Below are positions 44,030-52,573 of a DNA stretch of 64,000 bases, piece by piece. The position numbers were made by a program, and so were the translations under genes. This stretch comes from Candidatus Obscuribacter sp. (GTDB lineage: Bacteria; Cyanobacteriota; Vampirovibrionia; Obscuribacterales; Obscuribacteraceae): contig JADJQZ010000001.1 in NCBI GenBank assembly GCA_016712465.1, positions 2,976,001 to 3,040,000 on the forward strand, in the 5' to 3' direction. The stretch's first letter is position 1. Each line of letters opens with the position of its first letter. Under the pieces are notes generated by a model. It saw only the letters and a program-made list of their open reading frames with translations, was not told the DNA's origin and searched no databases.

Positions 44030-45529
44030 TTGCCTTCACTAACCAGAAAAGTTCACGACCTTTTTGCCCGATACTACAAGGGTCGTGAAACCGTTCTGGA
44101 TGTAGCGGCAAGGCTTATCTGCCTGGTTTACTCCCTCGCTTTCGCGGCCCTTTTGCCCCAATTGCTGGGACTTTACGGTCAGTCAGGCATTTTGCCTGCT
44201 CAATCTTATCTGGCTCAAATAGCCGATCAAGCAGGTTCCCTCAAATATCTTGTCTGTCCCACTCTCTTCTGGCTGAATGCCTCCGACGGCGCTCTCTTTC
44301 TTCTAACGGCAGCCGGGCTGCTGCTTTCAATAACTGGCTTTTTTCGCTGGACGGCAAGCATGCTCTGGCTATGCTTCCTCATTTATTTGAGCCTGCTCAA
44401 TATCGGTCAGGACTTCCTTTCCTTTCAGTGGGACATACTGCTTCTGGAAAGCGGCTTCCTGGCAATTTTCGTATGCAAAGGCGGCCGTCGCCGTCTCTCG
44501 CCTGCCATCAAGGGTCTGGCAGCAGTTCTATTCTGTGTACTCATCTTCAAGCTCATGCTCCTCTCGGGTCTTTGCAAACTGGCCAGTCAGGACGCCAGCT
44601 GGAGCAGTCTGGAGGCACTTTCCTATCATTTTCTGACCCAGCCGCTTCCCACTCCCGCGGCTCCTTTCTTGCACGGCTTACCGAAAGAATGGTTGAAAGT
44701 TTTCTGCCTCAGCACTTTCTTTATCGAACTATTCTGCCCTTTTCTCCTGCTTTTAGGTAAGACTGGTAAATTGGCGGCAGCACTGGCTTTCCTGCTTCTA
44801 CAAGGGGCTATATTCCTCTCCGGCAACTACGGTTTTTTCAATATTCTTACCGCAGTACTCTGTCTGCCGCTCATAGACGACCGTATCTATATGCACTTAC
44901 TGGGGAAACCTGTCTATGAGCGCCGACCAGCCCCAGGGGCAGGGTCTGAGCCTGCGTCACCAGCAGCCGGGATAGCAGCTTTCGCCATACTGCTTTCCAT
45001 TGCCTACGCCGATTGCGACATTTTCGCTGCCGGTATAGGTATCAACTTGCCCCTGCGCCTGGTGCTTTTCCTACCAAGGCATTTCTACCTGGCCAATTCC
45101 TACGGACTCTTTGCCGTGATGACTACCAGGCGGGTGGAGATTTGTATAGAAGGGTCGGATGACGGAAAAACCTATGTACCATATAAGTTCTATTTCAAAC
45201 CAGGACCGCCTGACCGCCCACCACCCATAGTGGCACCTTATATGCCCAGACTGGATTGGCAAATGTGGTTCGAAGCCCTGCGGGCAGACTCCGGAGAAGA
45301 GAGCAGTCAGTGGTTTGGCAATTTCATGCGAGGTCTGAAAGGCAACAATCCTTCCATCACAGCCCTCCTGCAGGAAAATCCCTTCGCCGGGAAAGATCCG
45401 CCACTATATCTGCGTGCCAGACTGCAGCAATACCAGTTCGATTCACCCTCACAGATTCTCAATAGCGGCATATACTGGCGCATCAAGCCGGAAGCAGCAA
45501 AAGCAAATTATTACAACCTCGGACCTTAA
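44030..45529 (+). CDS. Lipase-maturation-factor family membrane protein
   Basis: 499 residues with about ten membrane helices. The family (LMF1/LMF2 in animals, many uncharacterised bacterial members) is identified by SLLNIGQDFLSFQWDILLLE, which carries the conserved QWD, by NYGFFNILTAVLCLPLIDDR and by the C-terminal block VPYKFYFKPGPPDRPPPIVA with the adjacent PYMPRLDWQMWFEAL. LMF1 folds secreted lipases in the eukaryotic ER; bacterial roles are unknown. The start is TTG at 44030. It overlaps by 4 bp the convergent DUF3370 gene. Function in this organism is open. Confidence 0.75.
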   Translation: MPSLTRKVHDLFARYYKGRETVLDVAARLICLVYSLAFAALLPQLLGLYGQSGILPAQSYLAQIADQAGSLKYLVCPTLFWLNASDGALFLLTAAGLLLSITGFFRWTASMLWLCFLIYLSLLNIGQDFLSFQWDILLLESGFLAIFVCKGGRRRLSPAIKGLAAVLFCVLIFKLMLLSGLCKLASQDASWSSLEALSYHFLTQPLPTPAAPFLHGLPKEWLKVFCLSTFFIELFCPFLLLLGKTGKLAAALAFLLLQGAIFLSGNYGFFNILTAVLCLPLIDDRIYMHLLGKPVYERRPAPGAGSEPASPAAGIAAFAILLSIAYADCDIFAAGIGINLPLRLVLFLPRHFYLANSYGLFAVMTTRRVEICIEGSDDGKTYVPYKFYFKPGPPDRPPPIVAPYMPRLDWQMWFEALRADSGEESSQWFGNFMRGLKGNNPSITALLQENPFAGKDPPLYLRARLQQYQFDSPSQILNSGIYWRIKPEAAKANYYNLGP

Positions 45530-46902
45530 GGCTCAGGCGTCTCGCTTTCCAGAAGCAGCACCTGAGGTGGAGTAGCATCGGGAGGATAGAAGAGTTCAAA
45601 TTCCAGTTCGCGGTTTTCAAAGGGTTCAAGATTCATTTTATAGAGCGGCTCGCCTCGCTCGCCCCGGTGCAGAACCAGGTGGAAAAGCCCCTGGAAAGGA
45701 CTGTTCTCGCTCAAGTAGTCGGTCAACTTGACCGTGCCTCTATAAAAGACCGGTTTGCCCGGTGGCTCCAGATAGACCAGTTGCCGGACCTTACCGGCTG
45801 CACCGGCCTCTTTCAAAGGACAGTTGAAACTGACCTTCACCGTCCTGGCCAGCCGATCGTGATTGACTACCCTCAATCTAATCTTGTAGCCGAGTGCGTA
45901 ATTGCCATGGGCGGCAAAGGCCGAATCGCCGTAACGCCTGAGCATGGGAGCGGCCTGTACTTTCGTTCCAAAGGTGCCTCCTTCCAGCGTGGAGATGGGA
46001 AAGGCCAGGCTGAGGGGCTTATGAGCCTCAATATCCGCATGACCGCGCCCTGTGAAGGTCAGACCCCGGGAAACCCCCGAAACCCTGCCGTAGATGATCG
46101 GCTTGGCGCCGGGAAAGCTCGGGAATTTGAGGGAAGACTCGCGGGGGCGGACCAGATCCTGGTCTTTAGCCAGGGCATTGGCGAAGGGCTCGGCACTACC
46201 CGCCGTCGCCCCGCTAGCTTGGAAACTCGCCTGGAGGAAAAGACAAAGAGGGCTACTGGTCTCGAACCAGGAGAGATAGGAGCGCCCGTTCAAGGCCGGG
46301 GAGAGTCCATGCACCGGCACTTCCAGATTGTCCAAAAGAAGCCACTGTCCGGCGCCCACCAGCAAGGGAGAACCGTCTACCTGAAAGGCTTTGCCCGTAA
46401 GGTAGTCCAGGGTAACACGGTCGCCGGGACCGGCATAGAGTTCGCCGCCATGGGCAGAGAGGGAAGGCAGTGGCTTAAAGGGCGCATCCGGCTGACTTAA
46501 ATAAGTGCTCCTGGCCAGACGGTGAAGGCTGGCTACTTTTTTGCCGGGGTTGAAAGCCAGCAATCTCAGTTGGAGAACCTCGGGTTGGGAGCGGGTTTGC
46601 TTGTTGATGTGATGTATGAAAACACCAAAGCGACCATGAAAGCGATAGTTCAAATGGGCATCCGGACTGGCTTTGCCCTCGGGACTGAGGGTGGAGAGCA
46701 AAATTCCGGCCGGCGAGAACTCAGGTACGATCTCGGGGGAATTGCTATTGAAGAGAGCCGACTTATCAAGGTGTCCCTGGAGGCTCCGCAGTTGCGCAGG
46801 CACGTTCACGTTTACGTTCACAGGTTTGCTTTCCTGACCTTCGGCACAAAGCCCGGGCGGCATCAGTGACAGGGCGGCTAGAAGGAGGGTCGGTATTTTC
46901 AT
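45526..46902 (-). CDS. DUF3370-type exported protein
   Basis: 458 residues with a signal peptide (LLLAALSLMPPGLCAEG). The body matches what I know of DUF3370, a mainly cyanobacterial secreted family: LFNSNSPEIVPEFSPAGILL, STLSPEGKASPDAHLNYRFH, GRFGVFIHHINK, TYLSQPDAPFKPLPSL and YAGPGDRVTLDYLTGK. The fold is probably beta-rich. No function is known for the family. Its presence is one of the stronger taxonomic hints in the window. It stands alone on the minus strand, tail to tail with the LMF gene (stops overlap at TTAA). Confidence 0.75.
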   Translation of the reverse strand: MKIPTLLLAALSLMPPGLCAEGQESKPVNVNVNVPAQLRSLQGHLDKSALFNSNSPEIVPEFSPAGILLSTLSPEGKASPDAHLNYRFHGRFGVFIHHINKQTRSQPEVLQLRLLAFNPGKKVASLHRLARSTYLSQPDAPFKPLPSLSAHGGELYAGPGDRVTLDYLTGKAFQVDGSPLLVGAGQWLLLDNLEVPVHGLSPALNGRSYLSWFETSSPLCLFLQASFQASGATAGSAEPFANALAKDQDLVRPRESSLKFPSFPGAKPIIYGRVSGVSRGLTFTGRGHADIEAHKPLSLAFPISTLEGGTFGTKVQAAPMLRRYGDSAFAAHGNYALGYKIRLRVVNHDRLARTVKVSFNCPLKEAGAAGKVRQLVYLEPPGKPVFYRGTVKLTDYLSENSPFQGLFHLVLHRGERGEPLYKMNLEPFENRELEFELFYPPDATPPQVLLLESETPEP

Positions 46903-47049
46903 TTATTTCGCTTCTGGTAACTCTGCTGTATGCCGCCCCAGACCATAAAGAGCAAGAGATTGAGGACAGGGCGGCTAAGATCTACTAAAATTAAGGGTCA
47001 TCTTAAGCTGGCAAGGCTAAATTATTCAATGATGCTACGGAAGTAAGTT

Positions 47050-47490
47050 ATGGAAACGAAAGTTGATAAGAAACTGGTAATCGCCGCTCTTAATCAGGCG
47101 CTGGAGGGAGAGCTTGCGGCCATGGTGCGTTATTTGCATCATTCTTTTATTGTGCTTGGTCCGGGCCGCGGGCCCCTGGTGACCCTCTTTCGCAGTCTCG
47201 CTCAAGACTCTATGGCTCATGCCACAATGCTGGGAGAAAAGATCGTAGCCCTGGGCGGGCACCCTTCCGTGGCCATGGACGAAGTGGAAGAACCTGGTGA
47301 ACAATCGCTTTTGCAGATGCTGGAAGAGGATATCGCCGTGGAAGAAAAGCACATCGAGATGTACGAACGGCATCTCAATCAGTTCCAGAAGGATATCGTG
47401 CTCAAGCTCATGTACGAACAAATTATTCTGGAAGAAGTTACACATCTGGAGCAACTGCAGCTCTATGTCAGACACAACGATTTTAATTAA
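47050..47490 (+). CDS. Ferritin-like/bacterioferritin-type di-iron protein
   Basis: 146 residues with a four-helix ferritin-like pattern: ALNQALEGELAAMVRYLHH (Glu on helix A), FRSLAQDSMAHATMLGEKI (Asp/His on helix B), EEDIAVEEKHIEMYERHL (helix C) and ILEEVTHLEQL (helix D ExxH). These residues fit a bacterioferritin/Dps-like ferroxidase site. It may store iron or protect from peroxide. GGAAG lies upstream of the ATG. It is followed at once by the selenoprotein and ferrochelatase genes, which suggests a small iron/redox operon. Confidence 0.8.
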   Translation: METKVDKKLVIAALNQALEGELAAMVRYLHHSFIVLGPGRGPLVTLFRSLAQDSMAHATMLGEKIVALGGHPSVAMDEVEEPGEQSLLQMLEEDIAVEEKHIEMYERHLNQFQKDIVLKLMYEQIILEEVTHLEQLQLYVRHNDFN

Positions 47491-47528
47491 CACACAAGAT
47501 AACTAGTACTGTTAACCGAGGAAAAAAG

Positions 47529-47780
47529 ATGAGCGAAAACAGATTGCAGGTGCAAGAACTAAGCATTACTTACTGCGGTTCTTGAGGCTACAAATCACGA
47601 GCCGTCAGTTTGGCGGCTGAACTGCAAAGATTGACGGGAGTAACGGCAAAGCTGCATCAGTCTTATGGTGGAGTCTTTGAAATTGAGGTAGATGGAGACC
47701 TGGTCTTCTCTAAATCAAGAACCGGACGCTTCCCTATGGAAGGCGAAGTGACTTCCCTTCTACAAGCAAAAGTAAGCTGA
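47529..47780 (+). CDS. SelW-like (Rdx family) selenoprotein with in-frame UGA
   Basis: This 83-residue gene is hidden because its codon 19 is TGA (47583-47585). Reading through it gives SITYCGSUGYKSRAVSLAAE, the CxxU redox motif of selenoprotein W/Rdx proteins (YCGxUGY), followed by the usual GVFEIEVDGDLVFSKSRTG strand-turn and RFPMEGEV. GAGG at 47518-47521 lies 7 bp before the ATG. A bacterial-type SECIS hairpin begins 15 nt after the UGA. The family is a thioredoxin-like thiol/selenol oxidoreductase, often tied to peroxide or iron stress. It sits between the ferritin-like gene (38-bp gap) and hemH (10-bp gap). The alternative, a pseudogene with a premature stop, is unlikely because the codon sits exactly at the Sec position. 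Confidence 0.85.
47583..47618 (+). promoter_or_regulatory. Bacterial SECIS element (UGA and downstream hairpin)
   Basis: The UGA is at 47583-47585. The stem AGCCGUC (47600-47606) pairs with GGCGGCU (47612-47618): seven pairs including one U-G. The loop is AGUUU (47607-47611), with G as its second base and U next to it. There are 22 nt between UGA and that G, inside the 16-37 nt range described for bacterial SECIS elements. Confidence 0.8.
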
Positions 47781-47790
47781 CGAGGTTATT

Positions 47791-48858
47791 GTGGGTAGAG
47801 ACTACGACGCCATTTTGTTCTTATCTTTCGGTGGACCGGAGGGCATGGATGATGTCATGCCGTTCCTGGCCAACGTCTTGAGAGGTAAGAATGTCCCTGA
47901 GGCACGCATGAAAGAAGTGGCTCATCACTATGAAATGTTCGGCGGAGTCTCTCCCATCAATGCCCAGAATCGCAAGATGATCGCCGGTTTGGAAGAGGAA
48001 CTGGAACGCCGCCAGATCAAACTGCCGGTCTATTTCGGCAACCGAAACTGGCATCCTATGCTGGCCGACACCCTCAAACAAATGGAAGCGGACGGCGTCA
48101 AAAGGGCTCTCGCTTTTGTCACCTCCGCCTACTCTTCCTATTCAGGTTGTCGCCAGTACCTGGAAGACATCCAAAGAGCACTGAGCGAAAATCAGCAAAA
48201 TGACAGACTGCACATCGACAAGCTAAGGGTGTTTTTCGACCATCCTCTCTTTCTAGATGCGAACCTGGAGTGTATCGAAGAGGCGCTCCAGCAGTTTGAT
48301 AACCTGGAAAATCTGCATCTGACCTTTACTGCCCATAGCATCCCAATTTCCATGGCCCAGAACTGCCAGTACGAAAATCAGTTGCTGTTTGTCTGCCGGC
48401 AGATTTGCCGACGCCTGCAAGAGAAATACAACTGGCCGGGCGGTGAGCCGCAATGGCAACTGGTCTACCAGAGCCGCAGCGGTCCGAAGTCTCAGCCCTG
48501 GCTGGAGCCTGACATATTGGAACACATAGAGAACCTGAAAAACGGCGGCGTAAGCAAGATTCTTGTGCATCCGGTCGGCTTTGTCAGCGATCACATGGAG
48601 ATCATTTATGACCTCGATACGGAAGCCAGACAACTCGCCGAGTCGCTCCAGCTACAATTTGTGAGGAGCCTGAGCAGCGGCAACAGTGAACACTTCGGGC
48701 GGTTGATTGCGGCTCTCATCGAAGAAAGGCTAAAATCGAAGGCAGGGCAAGAATGCCAGATAGCGTGCCTGACCGGTGCACCGCTGCCGGACGTCTGTCC
48801 CGCCGACTGCTGCGCCTATACACCGACCAGACCGGTGCAGACTGCCGGCTCTCACTAG
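47791..48858 (+). CDS. hemH: Ferrochelatase with Cys-rich C-terminal tail
   Basis: 355 residues. Ferrochelatase marks: LFLSFGGPEGMDDVMPFL, YEMFGGVSPINAQN, VTSAYSSYSGCRQYLED, the catalytic His182 in TFTAHSIPISM, and the metal-side Glu in PVGFVSDHMEIIYDLD. It inserts iron into protoporphyrin or coproporphyrin. The last 35 residues hold five cysteines (ECQIAC, then DVCPADCC), reminiscent of C-terminal cysteines that bind a [2Fe-2S] cluster in some ferrochelatases. Start GTG at 47791 with GAGG upstream. It belongs to the ferritin/SelW/hemH run and is followed 37 bp later by the Lon-N gene. Confidence 0.92.
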   Translation: MGRDYDAILFLSFGGPEGMDDVMPFLANVLRGKNVPEARMKEVAHHYEMFGGVSPINAQNRKMIAGLEEELERRQIKLPVYFGNRNWHPMLADTLKQMEADGVKRALAFVTSAYSSYSGCRQYLEDIQRALSENQQNDRLHIDKLRVFFDHPLFLDANLECIEEALQQFDNLENLHLTFTAHSIPISMAQNCQYENQLLFVCRQICRRLQEKYNWPGGEPQWQLVYQSRSGPKSQPWLEPDILEHIENLKNGGVSKILVHPVGFVSDHMEIIYDLDTEARQLAESLQLQFVRSLSSGNSEHFGRLIAALIEERLKSKAGQECQIACLTGAPLPDVCPADCCAYTPTRPVQTAGSH

Positions 48859-48895
48859 CACCCGCTGCAACACCAAACTCTTTCGAGGAGGTTCC

Positions 48896-49534
48896 GTGGC
48901 TAAGAAGAACAAAATATTGCCCCTCTTTCCACTCCCCGATGTGGTTCTCTTCCCGGGCAGTCCCCTTCCTCTGCATATTTTCGAGCCTCGCTACCGCCAG
49001 ATGATCAATACCATCATGGAAGGCGACAAAACCTTTGGTGTTTTGCTTTACGAGCCTGAACATTCCCATGCCAGGGTGATTGGGTCCTCGGCCGTCGTTA
49101 CGGAAATGGAACGCCTGCCGGATGGGCGCATGAACCTTATGGCTGAGGGACAGCGGCGCTTTCGCGTGGTGAGAACCATCGAAGACTTGCCTTATTTGCA
49201 GGGCGAAGTGGAATGGCTCGACGACAAACCCAGCGGCAAAAAACAAACCGAAGTAGAACAAGTGCAAGAAGAGGTTATGACTTACATCAAGGACATTCTG
49301 CGCCTTTCCAGCAAAATCAACAATAAATTGGTGGAACTGCCGGAAGACTTACCCACGGACCCCATGCGCCTTTCCTTCTGGGTAGCCGGCACCATGTATA
49401 GTGTGCCCAAAGATCAGCAGGCGCTCCTGGAACTGCAAGACACCTACGGCAGGCTGGTACACGAGGCAAAAGTACTAGCCGTCACCACCAAGTTTCTGGC
49501 TGCCAGAAGCGCCCTGAAAGACGCTCTTGGCTAA
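48896..49534 (+). CDS. Lon N-terminal-domain protein (LON substrate-binding domain only)
   Basis: About 212 residues. The fold is that of the Lon N-domain (PUA-like): LPLFPLPDVVLFPGSPLPLH, IFEPRYRQMINTIMEGD, GRMNLMAEGQRRFRVVRTI, then a helical bundle (EEVMTYIKDILRLSSKINNK) and FWVAGTMYSVPKDQQALLEL. There is no AAA+ or Ser/Lys protease domain, which is normal for this stand-alone family. I chose the GTG at 48896 because GAGGAGG lies 5 bp upstream; longer frames run into hemH. It may bind misfolded substrates or act as an adaptor. Confidence 0.88.
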   Translation: MAKKNKILPLFPLPDVVLFPGSPLPLHIFEPRYRQMINTIMEGDKTFGVLLYEPEHSHARVIGSSAVVTEMERLPDGRMNLMAEGQRRFRVVRTIEDLPYLQGEVEWLDDKPSGKKQTEVEQVQEEVMTYIKDILRLSSKINNKLVELPEDLPTDPMRLSFWVAGTMYSVPKDQQALLELQDTYGRLVHEAKVLAVTTKFLAARSALKDALG

Positions 49535-49537
49535 ATA

Positions 49538-51148
49538 TCAATCGTGACTGTTCAAGCGGTTCAGGTAGCGGGTGACAAGCCAGCTATGCCCTTGTTGGGC
49601 CAGTCCCATCTGACTGGGGCTGTCCAGGCGATCGCCGCGCATGACGCGGGTATCGACCCCGGCAATGTGGCGGTCCATGATGCGATCGAAGGAACCGGGT
49701 CCACGGGGAATCATCCGGCCTACGTGGTCTTGCTGACCGGAAGTATGGACCATACCACCCTGGGAAGAGGAATACCTCAACATTTCCAGTTCCGCCTGAT
49801 TAAGCCCCACCTGCCTCTGGTTTGACGGCAGCCCCTTGAGATATTTCAAAGTCTCTTGCGCGGTCAGGTTGCTCGTAGCAGGCAATTCCACCACATGGGG
49901 CAGCAGATTGCCGTCTTGATCAAGGAAACGAAACTGCTTGCTGCCGTCGCTACGCTCCACCAGTCGCACATGGGCCAGGGCATCGTTGAACTTGTGCTCC
50001 ACCACGCCGCCCGGCAACTCCATCACCAGGCGCCCGTTATACTCCACCCAGGTCCTGGTACCGTCCCGGTGGGGGAAGTAGACATGACTGCCGGCGGCAT
50101 TGTCCACCATATGCAGATGTTCGCCGTTAGCCAGGACGGCTCGGACCGTGTGCCCCTGAGGATTGACCTCCATATTGGGAGTGGCTGAGCCGTTGATGCG
50201 GTAATGCCTTACCCCTTGCGCGTAGTCGGAAGCAACCACATGCTTGACACCGTAGCCAAGATCGAGCAAACGAGCTTCCCCGCTGGTAAAATTCACCATC
50301 ACCTTGCCGCCGCCGTCAAAGGTGGTGCTGGCACCGTCGATGTGCTGAATGGGCACCCGTTCGTTTCCTTGCAGGTTCTCGAGCCGATGCACGGTCTCGC
50401 CGTAGGTGCCGCGCCCAGTGATGATGCGTTCGCCGCTGCCTCTTGCCTGACCGGTCATTTTCATGACGTTCTTTTCTGCTAGATTGGCACCCGGCACATA
50501 GTGCGGGCTGACACCGTCGGCAAAAGCCAGCTTCATGTGCGGGGCGGCTCCGGGCGGTAGCAACAGGTCATCCCCCAGGCGGGCAAGATTATCCAGCTTA
50601 ACTTTCCAGGAAACCGGCATTTCCCTGGGCAGGTTCTCGGTCTGGGTGCCGAGGCGGGCCGTAAGCCCCATCAATGCAGTATTAAAGGCGAGAGGACCAA
50701 GATTTGCAGCCAGGGCCTCCCTGGTTTGACTCAAGTTGGCTCGGTTGGCCGATTCCAGAATGCGGGCCGATTCCGAAGCAGCCTGCACAGTCTGCACGCC
50801 GTAGGTAACTATGCCCACGGAGGCGACGGTGAGTGCAGGTACCCTGGTCCAGGCCGGACCCTTGAGAGCCAGACTGAGGGCATAGGCGCCGCCGGTTTCA
50901 GCCGCCAGGCGCAAGGGATGCTCGGTAATCTCTTTGTAGCCGTGGCTGAACATACCCGTCAGGGCGGATTCTGAAAGCACCTGCAATTTTTCGCCGGTGC
51001 TGAGACTACCGCCCTCGACGGCAATCTTGCCGGGCTGATTGAGACCCTGCACAAAATCTGCCAGGCGTTCGCTCTCCAGCCCATGGCGACCCACCGACAG
51101 TGACTTGTCGTCCGCTTTGCTGAGGTCGCTCTGGCCCGGCTTGTCCAA
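49538..51148 (-). CDS. Large hypothetical protein
   Basis: 536 residues; the family is not recognised. Features: a charged N-terminus (DKPGQSDLSKADDKSLSVGR), two hydrophobic segments near residues 95-150 (GGAYALSLALKGPAWTRVPA, TVASVGIVTYGVQTV), then a long beta-rich half with repeated aromatic/Gly strands (GSATPNMEVNPQGHTVRAVL, GSHVYFPHRDGTRTWVEYNG) and a C-terminal helical end with RMIPRGPGSFDRIMDRHIAG. The start is a TTG with a weak ribosome site, so the N-terminus is uncertain. It converges with the Lon-N gene and is divergent from the FKBP gene. Confidence 0.6.
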   Translation of the reverse strand: MDKPGQSDLSKADDKSLSVGRHGLESERLADFVQGLNQPGKIAVEGGSLSTGEKLQVLSESALTGMFSHGYKEITEHPLRLAAETGGAYALSLALKGPAWTRVPALTVASVGIVTYGVQTVQAASESARILESANRANLSQTREALAANLGPLAFNTALMGLTARLGTQTENLPREMPVSWKVKLDNLARLGDDLLLPPGAAPHMKLAFADGVSPHYVPGANLAEKNVMKMTGQARGSGERIITGRGTYGETVHRLENLQGNERVPIQHIDGASTTFDGGGKVMVNFTSGEARLLDLGYGVKHVVASDYAQGVRHYRINGSATPNMEVNPQGHTVRAVLANGEHLHMVDNAAGSHVYFPHRDGTRTWVEYNGRLVMELPGGVVEHKFNDALAHVRLVERSDGSKQFRFLDQDGNLLPHVVELPATSNLTAQETLKYLKGLPSNQRQVGLNQAELEMLRYSSSQGGMVHTSGQQDHVGRMIPRGPGSFDRIMDRHIAGVDTRVMRGDRLDSPSQMGLAQQGHSWLVTRYLNRLNSHD

Positions 51149-51297
51149 GAATCAGTCCAATATCTCTGCTACGAGAGCATTTTCCCTGAGGGCGCAGCCC
51201 CGGTAAATGGGGGGACTACGAATGCCGGGGCGGGGCAAAGGAGCGGCAACAGTGGGCTGCAAAGCACAAAAACGCGCTTAATGCCGACTTGCCTGTT

Positions 51298-51312
51298 CTC
51301 TGCTATAAATTG
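51298..51312 (+). promoter_or_regulatory. Possible extended -10 element upstream of the FKBP gene
   Basis: TGCTATAAAT near 51300-51309 fits an extended -10 (TGnTATAAT-like) in the gap between divergent genes. There is no clear -35 box. It is offered as a weak candidate only. Confidence 0.3.
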
Positions 51313-51389
51313 ACCCTTAATCGACTTTCAGCCCCTTTGGAGAGCTGGAGGTTCGGTAAGTCCGTGGAGAATTTCCCGAGGAAAACATC

Positions 51390-51932
51390 TTGAAAGCCGT
51401 TCATACATTGCCAGCTCTTCTGATCGTCGCAGTCGTCGGTCTTGTAAGCGCTTGCTCTTCTTCAGAAACCTCTGGAGGAACTAATGCCGCCGCCAACGAC
51501 GCCACTAACAGTAGTGTCAACACGGCAGCCGAAACCACTGTCAAAGCAACCAACACTGGAGCAACAGAAATGACACAACCTACACAAGCCGGCGGTGTTA
51601 CCACACCCAGCGGTCTGAAAATCGAAGACATTCAAGTCGGAACCGGTGCCAGCCCTCAAGAAGGTCAGACCGTCGTGGTTCACTACACCGGCTGGCTCAC
51701 GGACGGCACCAAGTTCGATAGTTCCGTCGACAGAGCTGAGCCCTTCAAATTCAGAATCGGCACCGGCATGGTAATCAAAGGCTGGGACGAAGGCGTTATG
51801 GGTATGAAAATCGGCGGCAAACGCAAACTGACAGTTCCGCCGCAATTGGGTTATGGTGCCCGCGGCGCCGGTGGGGTAATACCGCCTAATGCCACCTTGG
51901 TCTTCGATGTTCAACTGATCGGACTCGAGTAA
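51390..51932 (+). CDS. FKBP-type peptidyl-prolyl isomerase lipoprotein
   Basis: 180 residues. The start is TTG at 51390 with GAGG 8 bp upstream. A lipoprotein signal (ALLIVAVVGLVSACSS, Cys at the lipobox) is followed by a low-complexity Ala/Asn/Thr linker (about 25-65) and an FKBP domain (about 70-180): VVVHYTGWLTDGTKFDSSVD, FKFRIGTGMVIKGWDEGVMG, MKIGGKRKLTVPPQLGYGAR and IPPNATLVFDVQLIGLE. All active-site aromatic positions look intact. It is a periplasmic folding helper anchored to a membrane. Confidence 0.92.
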   Translation: MKAVHTLPALLIVAVVGLVSACSSSETSGGTNAAANDATNSSVNTAAETTVKATNTGATEMTQPTQAGGVTTPSGLKIEDIQVGTGASPQEGQTVVVHYTGWLTDGTKFDSSVDRAEPFKFRIGTGMVIKGWDEGVMGMKIGGKRKLTVPPQLGYGARGAGGVIPPNATLVFDVQLIGLE

Positions 51933-51953
51933 ATGAAGATGAGGAAAGGGCGG

Positions 51954-52475
51954 ATGAGTAGAAAGATAGTCACGACTTGCCTGACGGCCTTCGCCCTTTT
52001 CTCAAACCTTTCTGCCGAGCCGTGCCGGGCCCAGGAGGCACCCATGCTCTCACCGGAGCAGGCGTTGACGAGCGTACCGGCAAATCCCCAGGACCCGAGC
52101 GCACCGGCGGTTGAAAAACGACAATTATCAGCCGATTTAACCCTGATTGCCTCGGCCAAAAGTCTGAGAGAATTCAGAACGGGAGCCTCCGGCGAACTCT
52201 ACCAGGCTCTCAAAAATATCGTAAAAGAAGGCAAAAGCCAGATTCCCGATCTTGAGTGGATCCAGATAAACGGCAGCCCTGCCGGGCGCGTCTATGCCAC
52301 CCTCTTGCTCAGTCGTATAGAAAACACCACTGCCGCAGAAGCGCTGAAAAGTCTCAAGCGCGACGATGATACCAATGTGGAGGTGTTCGCCGGCGGCAGC
52401 AAATGTCACTACACCCTTACTGAAATCATTATCGACCAGAGCAGCAAAACCCCTGTTATTCGACTCCTTCCTTGA
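51954..52475 (+). CDS. Exported hypothetical protein
   Basis: About 173 residues with a signal peptide (VTTCLTAFALFSNLSAEP). The mature part has a helical segment (DLTLIASAKSLREFRTGASG), then LEWIQINGSPAGRVYATLLL, ENTTAAEALKSLKRDDDTNV and KCHYTLTEIIIDQSSKTP. I do not recognise the family. The ATG at 51954 has AGGAAAGGG upstream; an ATG at 51933, directly after the FKBP stop, is possible. It is probably co-transcribed with the FKBP lipoprotein gene (no gap), so it may be an envelope protein. Confidence 0.65.
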   Translation: MSRKIVTTCLTAFALFSNLSAEPCRAQEAPMLSPEQALTSVPANPQDPSAPAVEKRQLSADLTLIASAKSLREFRTGASGELYQALKNIVKEGKSQIPDLEWIQINGSPAGRVYATLLLSRIENTTAAEALKSLKRDDDTNVEVFAGGSKCHYTLTEIIIDQSSKTPVIRLLP

Positions 52476-52573
52476 GCGGCTCAAGATTGTGCCGATACAA
52501 ATGCTCAGTCAGGTTTAGGGCAAATTGCAGAGGGGCACAAAATTTATGTGCTTAGAGAGAGACGGGAGTTACG

